The position numbers were made by a program, and so were the translations under genes. Under the pieces are notes generated by a model that was not told the origin of the DNA, did not search any database, and was given only the letters and a program-made list of their open reading frames with translations. A stretch of 33,374 bases of DNA from Deltaproteobacteria bacterium (GTDB lineage: Bacteria; Desulfobacterota; Desulfobulbia; Desulfobulbales; Desulfocapsaceae), in NCBI GenBank assembly GCA_002747825.1, contig PDQQ01000010.1:96461-129834 (forward strand), written 5' to 3'. Below are positions 33,091 to 33,374 of this stretch, piece by piece. Numbering within the stretch: the first letter of the stretch is position 1; each line of letters begins with the position of its first letter.

Positions 33091-33374
33091 TGTTTAGCCT
33101 GAACTCCTCGTTTTACAAAAAGGCCGACATACAGCCCCTGTCAATCCGATCTTCTCTGTGATGCGCTTGTTTCACTGACACAATTTTTTTCGTATGACAA
33201 ACGTCTGATTTCAGAATACTATAGGCAGGTGATAGATGCGAAACCCGCAAGGATCGTGAACAAGACAAGGTAACGAATCAGTGGTGTCTCATAGTTGTCT
33301 CCACAACAAAAGTTGGGGAGAAACAGTTGGTTGCCTGTCAGGAGGCTTCAATAAATCAATAAGAGAACGCCTTT
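33091..33374. other. Intergenic region upstream of prmA
   Basis: No gene is visible. It contains a near-perfect hairpin CTCCACAAC-AAAA-GTTGGGGAG (about 33299-33321, one mismatch) and an AGGAGG (33340-33345) that is not followed by a start codon before the window ends. Their meaning is unclear. Confidence 0.4.

Noticed and set aside
33299..33345. Hairpin and AGGAGG at the right edge as a riboswitch or gene start
   Set aside because: One mismatch in a short stem and no start codon before the window ends. Too little to support a call.

Overview
The window looks like a chromosomal segment of a strictly anaerobic, probably sulfate- or sulfur-metabolising member of the Desulfobacterota (Desulfobulbales-like). 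The evidence is indirect: a KorDABC 2-oxoacid:ferredoxin oxidoreductase, a one-chain class I fumarase, a rubredoxin-peroxiredoxin pair, a nine-heme c-type cytochrome, a DtxR-type regulator, a flavodoxin, and a selenocysteine-encoding ArsC-like gene. No 16S gene is present, so the placement is inference.

Layout. 1-2178: 5' part of gpmI (minus), a 220-bp MITE-like element, a glycosyltransferase gene and a gene-poor stretch. 2179-5086: class I fumarase with a terminator, convergent with a U32 (TrhP-like) gene. 5315-10057: tightly packed RNA-modification/DNA-repair run mnmA-mtaB-cinA-recA. 10160-12037 (minus): two DUF1538 membrane proteins (UmpA/UmpB-like) followed by an overlapping PII-type regulator. 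12229-13248: rubredoxin (missed by long-ORF calling) and 2-Cys peroxiredoxin. 13695-14099: orphan membrane protein. 14237-17584: korD-korA-korB-korC and aroK. 17613-21885 (minus): ArsC-like selenoprotein with an in-frame UGA, second MITE copy, ferritin, EmrE-type SMR exporter, flavodoxin, a Cys-tailed STAS-like protein and a DUF2325 coiled-coil protein. 22031-23040 (minus): DtxR regulator, MITE relic and tRNA-Thr(CGT). 23191-25886 (minus): MoxR ATPase, DUF2201/VWA protein and an unknown third protein. 26226-28432: nonaheme cytochrome overlapping an RlpA/SPOR gene. 28631-33090 (minus): rpsT, a large U32 (RlhA-like) gene, rsmE and prmA.

How the genes fit together. The left half is central metabolism (fumarase, 2-oxoglutarate:ferredoxin oxidoreductase, shikimate kinase) and tRNA maintenance (MnmA, MtaB, TrhP-like). 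The middle is a redox, oxygen and iron defence neighbourhood (rubredoxin, peroxiredoxin, ferritin, flavodoxin, DtxR, Sec-containing ArsC-like protein). The right end is translation maintenance (S20, RlhA-like, RsmE, PrmA). The main non-standard observations are the UGA-encoded selenocysteine with a plausible bSECIS hairpin, the inverted pair of about 94% identical MITE-like elements 17.5 kb apart (one lying directly against the selenoprotein ribosome-binding site), the rubredoxin with a CxC instead of CxxC knuckle, and the compact PII-DUF1538 and MoxR-DUF2201 cassettes. I did not find a CRISPR array, a phage or a clearly new multi-gene defence system.
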